From NCBI GenBank assembly GCA_902490245.1, contig CABUDB010000071.1, forward strand, positions 1 to 7,423: a stretch of 7,423 nt of DNA. The letters are read 5' to 3'. Source of the DNA: an uncultured Collinsella sp. Lineage in GTDB: Bacteria > Actinomycetota > Coriobacteriia > Coriobacteriales > Coriobacteriaceae. Position 1 is the stretch's first letter. The number at the start of each line of letters is the position of its first letter. Shown here in pieces: positions 6,490 through 7,423 of the stretch. The notes beneath the pieces were generated by a model. The model was given only the letters and a program-made list of their open reading frames with translations, did no database searches and was not told the origin of the DNA. The position numbers were made by a program, and so were the translations under genes.

Positions 6490-6511
6490 GCACTTTGATA
6501 ACGTAAAGTGC
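6490..6511. repeat. Inverted repeat in the amidohydrolase leader/promoter, possible operator
   Basis: GCACTTT (6490-6496) and AAAGTGC (6505-6511) form a perfect palindrome with an eight-base spacer and 15 bases centre to centre. It lies 30-50 bases before the amidohydrolase start, in the only stretch that can hold this gene's promoter (a terminator closes the upstream side). I found no convincing -35/-10 pair. A dimeric repressor or activator site is plausible; a short leader hairpin is the alternative. Confidence 0.4.
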
Positions 6512-6537
6512 AAGGTACAACTTTAAGGGCGACGCAT

Positions 6538-6563
6538 AAAAAATGCCGCCCCGGGAGGGCGGC
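6538..6563 (-). terminator. Rho-independent terminator of the EamA permease gene
   Basis: A perfect 7-bp stem GCCGCCC/GGGCGGC (6545-6551 and 6557-6563) has a five-base loop. On the minus strand it is followed by A and then a run of six T (6538-6543). It begins 12 bases after the permease stop codon and insulates the amidohydrolase gene from it. Confidence 0.92.
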
Positions 6564-6575
6564 GCAACAAGTTGT

Positions 6576-7423
6576 TTACAATTGCGGGCGCGGCTTTTTG
6601 CGCAAAAAATCGAAGTGAGTCTCACTCAAGATAATCGACAGGAAGATAAGCACGAAGCCGGCGAGCAGGCGCGAGGTGAGCGCCTCCCCCATCAGCAGCA
6701 CCGAAAACAACACGCCCGAAGGCGACTCCATCGAAAGGAGCAGTGAGCCCGTCGAAGCCGGGACATGCGCCAGGCCGACGTTTTGGATGAGCAGAGCCAC
6801 GCATGTGCAGCCCACCGAGAGAAACGCCATCACACCGATAAAGTTCGGCGTCCACACGGACAGAGGCGCCTGGGTCTCGAATAACAGCGACGAAACCAGG
6901 CTCAGCACGCCGTTGCCCACAAACATCCAAAACGTGATAACGTTGATGTCCATTTTGCGACCGTACTTGGCGGTCACCGCCATCTGGATGGCGAAGAAGA
7001 CCGCGCCTGCCAGCGTAATGACGTCACCGATGTTGAACTCGACGCTATCGAGCGCCACCAAGCCAATGCCCGCCAAGCACAGCAGTGCCGCGCCCAGGTT
7101 ATAGCGGGTGAGTTTTTCTCCGCTCAGAAAATAGCTCGCGAACGGCACGAGGATGCAATACGTGCCCGTCAAAAAAGCATTCTTGCCCGCCGTAGTATAT
7201 GCCAGACCGACCGTCTGCAACGCATAGGCCGCCCACATGAGCACGCCCATACTCAGGCCAACAATCAGATTGCGAGCGTTGAAATGTGCAGTGATGCGCT
7301 TGTGGAAGACGGCGAACATGACCAACGCTGCAGGCAGAAAGCGTACATAGAGCAGCTCGAACACCGGAATCAGATCCGGCGCTGCCATGAGCCTGTAGCC
7401 CTTATTCTGTTGTGCCTCTATCT
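6576..7423 (-). CDS. EamA-domain (DMT superfamily) permease, 5' end missing
   Basis: Inner-membrane permease of the drug/metabolite transporter superfamily; substrate unknown. About 282 residues are visible. Counting from the internal Met at 7388, roughly nine hydrophobic segments are seen (near 13-29, 41-60, 68-88, 97-113, 121-138, 151-171, 183-202, 212-234, 241-256), arranged as two EamA repeats. The second ends in the typical GSLLLSMESPSGVLFSVLLM-GE pattern with a basic tail. The frame stays open upstream of that Met to the window edge (IEAQQNKGYRL), no Shine-Dalgarno site precedes it, and the helix that should come before DLIPVFELLYVRF is absent. The real start with TM1 is therefore beyond the window. 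Unlike the other intact genes it uses TCA (Ser215), hinting at weaker codon selection. It ends in TAA at 6576, followed by a strong terminator. Confidence 0.9.
   Translation of the reverse strand, partial: IEAQQNKGYRLMAAPDLIPVFELLYVRFLPAALVMFAVFHKRITAHFNARNLIVGLSMGVLMWAAYALQTVGLAYTTAGKNAFLTGTYCILVPFASYFLSGEKLTRYNLGAALLCLAGIGLVALDSVEFNIGDVITLAGAVFFAIQMAVTAKYGRKMDINVITFWMFVGNGVLSLVSSLLFETQAPLSVWTPNFIGVMAFLSVGCTCVALLIQNVGLAHVPASTGSLLLSMESPSGVLFSVLLMGEALTSRLLAGFVLIFLSIILSETHFDFLRKKPRPQL

Noticed and set aside
6511..6513. TTG as amidohydrolase start
   Set aside because: No Shine-Dalgarno site precedes it and the added residues overlap the leader palindrome; the ATG at 6459 has GGAGGG at ideal distance.

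Overview
The window is GC-rich bacterial DNA (roughly 60 % by eye) and every recognisable gene lies on the minus strand, so transcription runs from right to left. Protein style, strong avoidance of AT-rich codons and clear Shine-Dalgarno sites fit a high-GC Gram-positive. A Coriobacteriia member such as Collinsella is my best guess, but this rests on general impression and not on a database match. The first 46 bases are not biological: they match the 3' part of the Illumina TruSeq universal (P5) adapter. The window therefore begins at an artificial contig edge, and genomic sequence starts at about base 47.

Layout in transcription order: (1) an EamA/DMT-family permease (6576 to the right edge) whose 5' end lies outside the window, closed by a textbook intrinsic terminator (6538-6563); (2) an intact M20D-family amidohydrolase (5161-6459) with its own leader, which carries a perfect inverted repeat; (3) starting 3 bases after the amidohydrolase stop, the wreck of a major-facilitator transporter (4661-5157). 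It keeps a good Shine-Dalgarno site, but the expected ATG is ATA, the middle of the protein (second half of TM1 through most of TM8) is missing, and a one-base frameshift follows; (4) histidyl-tRNA synthetase hisS (3176-4489) with its own -10 box, a short leader and a 15-bp terminator-like hairpin; (5) phosphoenolpyruvate carboxylase ppc (104-2929), complete, with its own -10 box, an inverted repeat straddling its promoter and two overlapping candidate translation starts.

Functionally, the amidohydrolase and the dead transporter look like a former uptake-plus-hydrolysis pair for an N-acylated amino acid or peptide. hisS and ppc are housekeeping genes (translation and anaplerotic oxaloacetate supply), each apparently its own transcription unit. 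I saw no rRNA, tRNA, CRISPR, phage, toxin-antitoxin or insertion-sequence signal. I do not see an undescribed multi-gene system here. The points most worth a second look are the adapter remnant, the layered decay of the transporter, and the inverted repeats in the ppc and amidohydrolase control regions.
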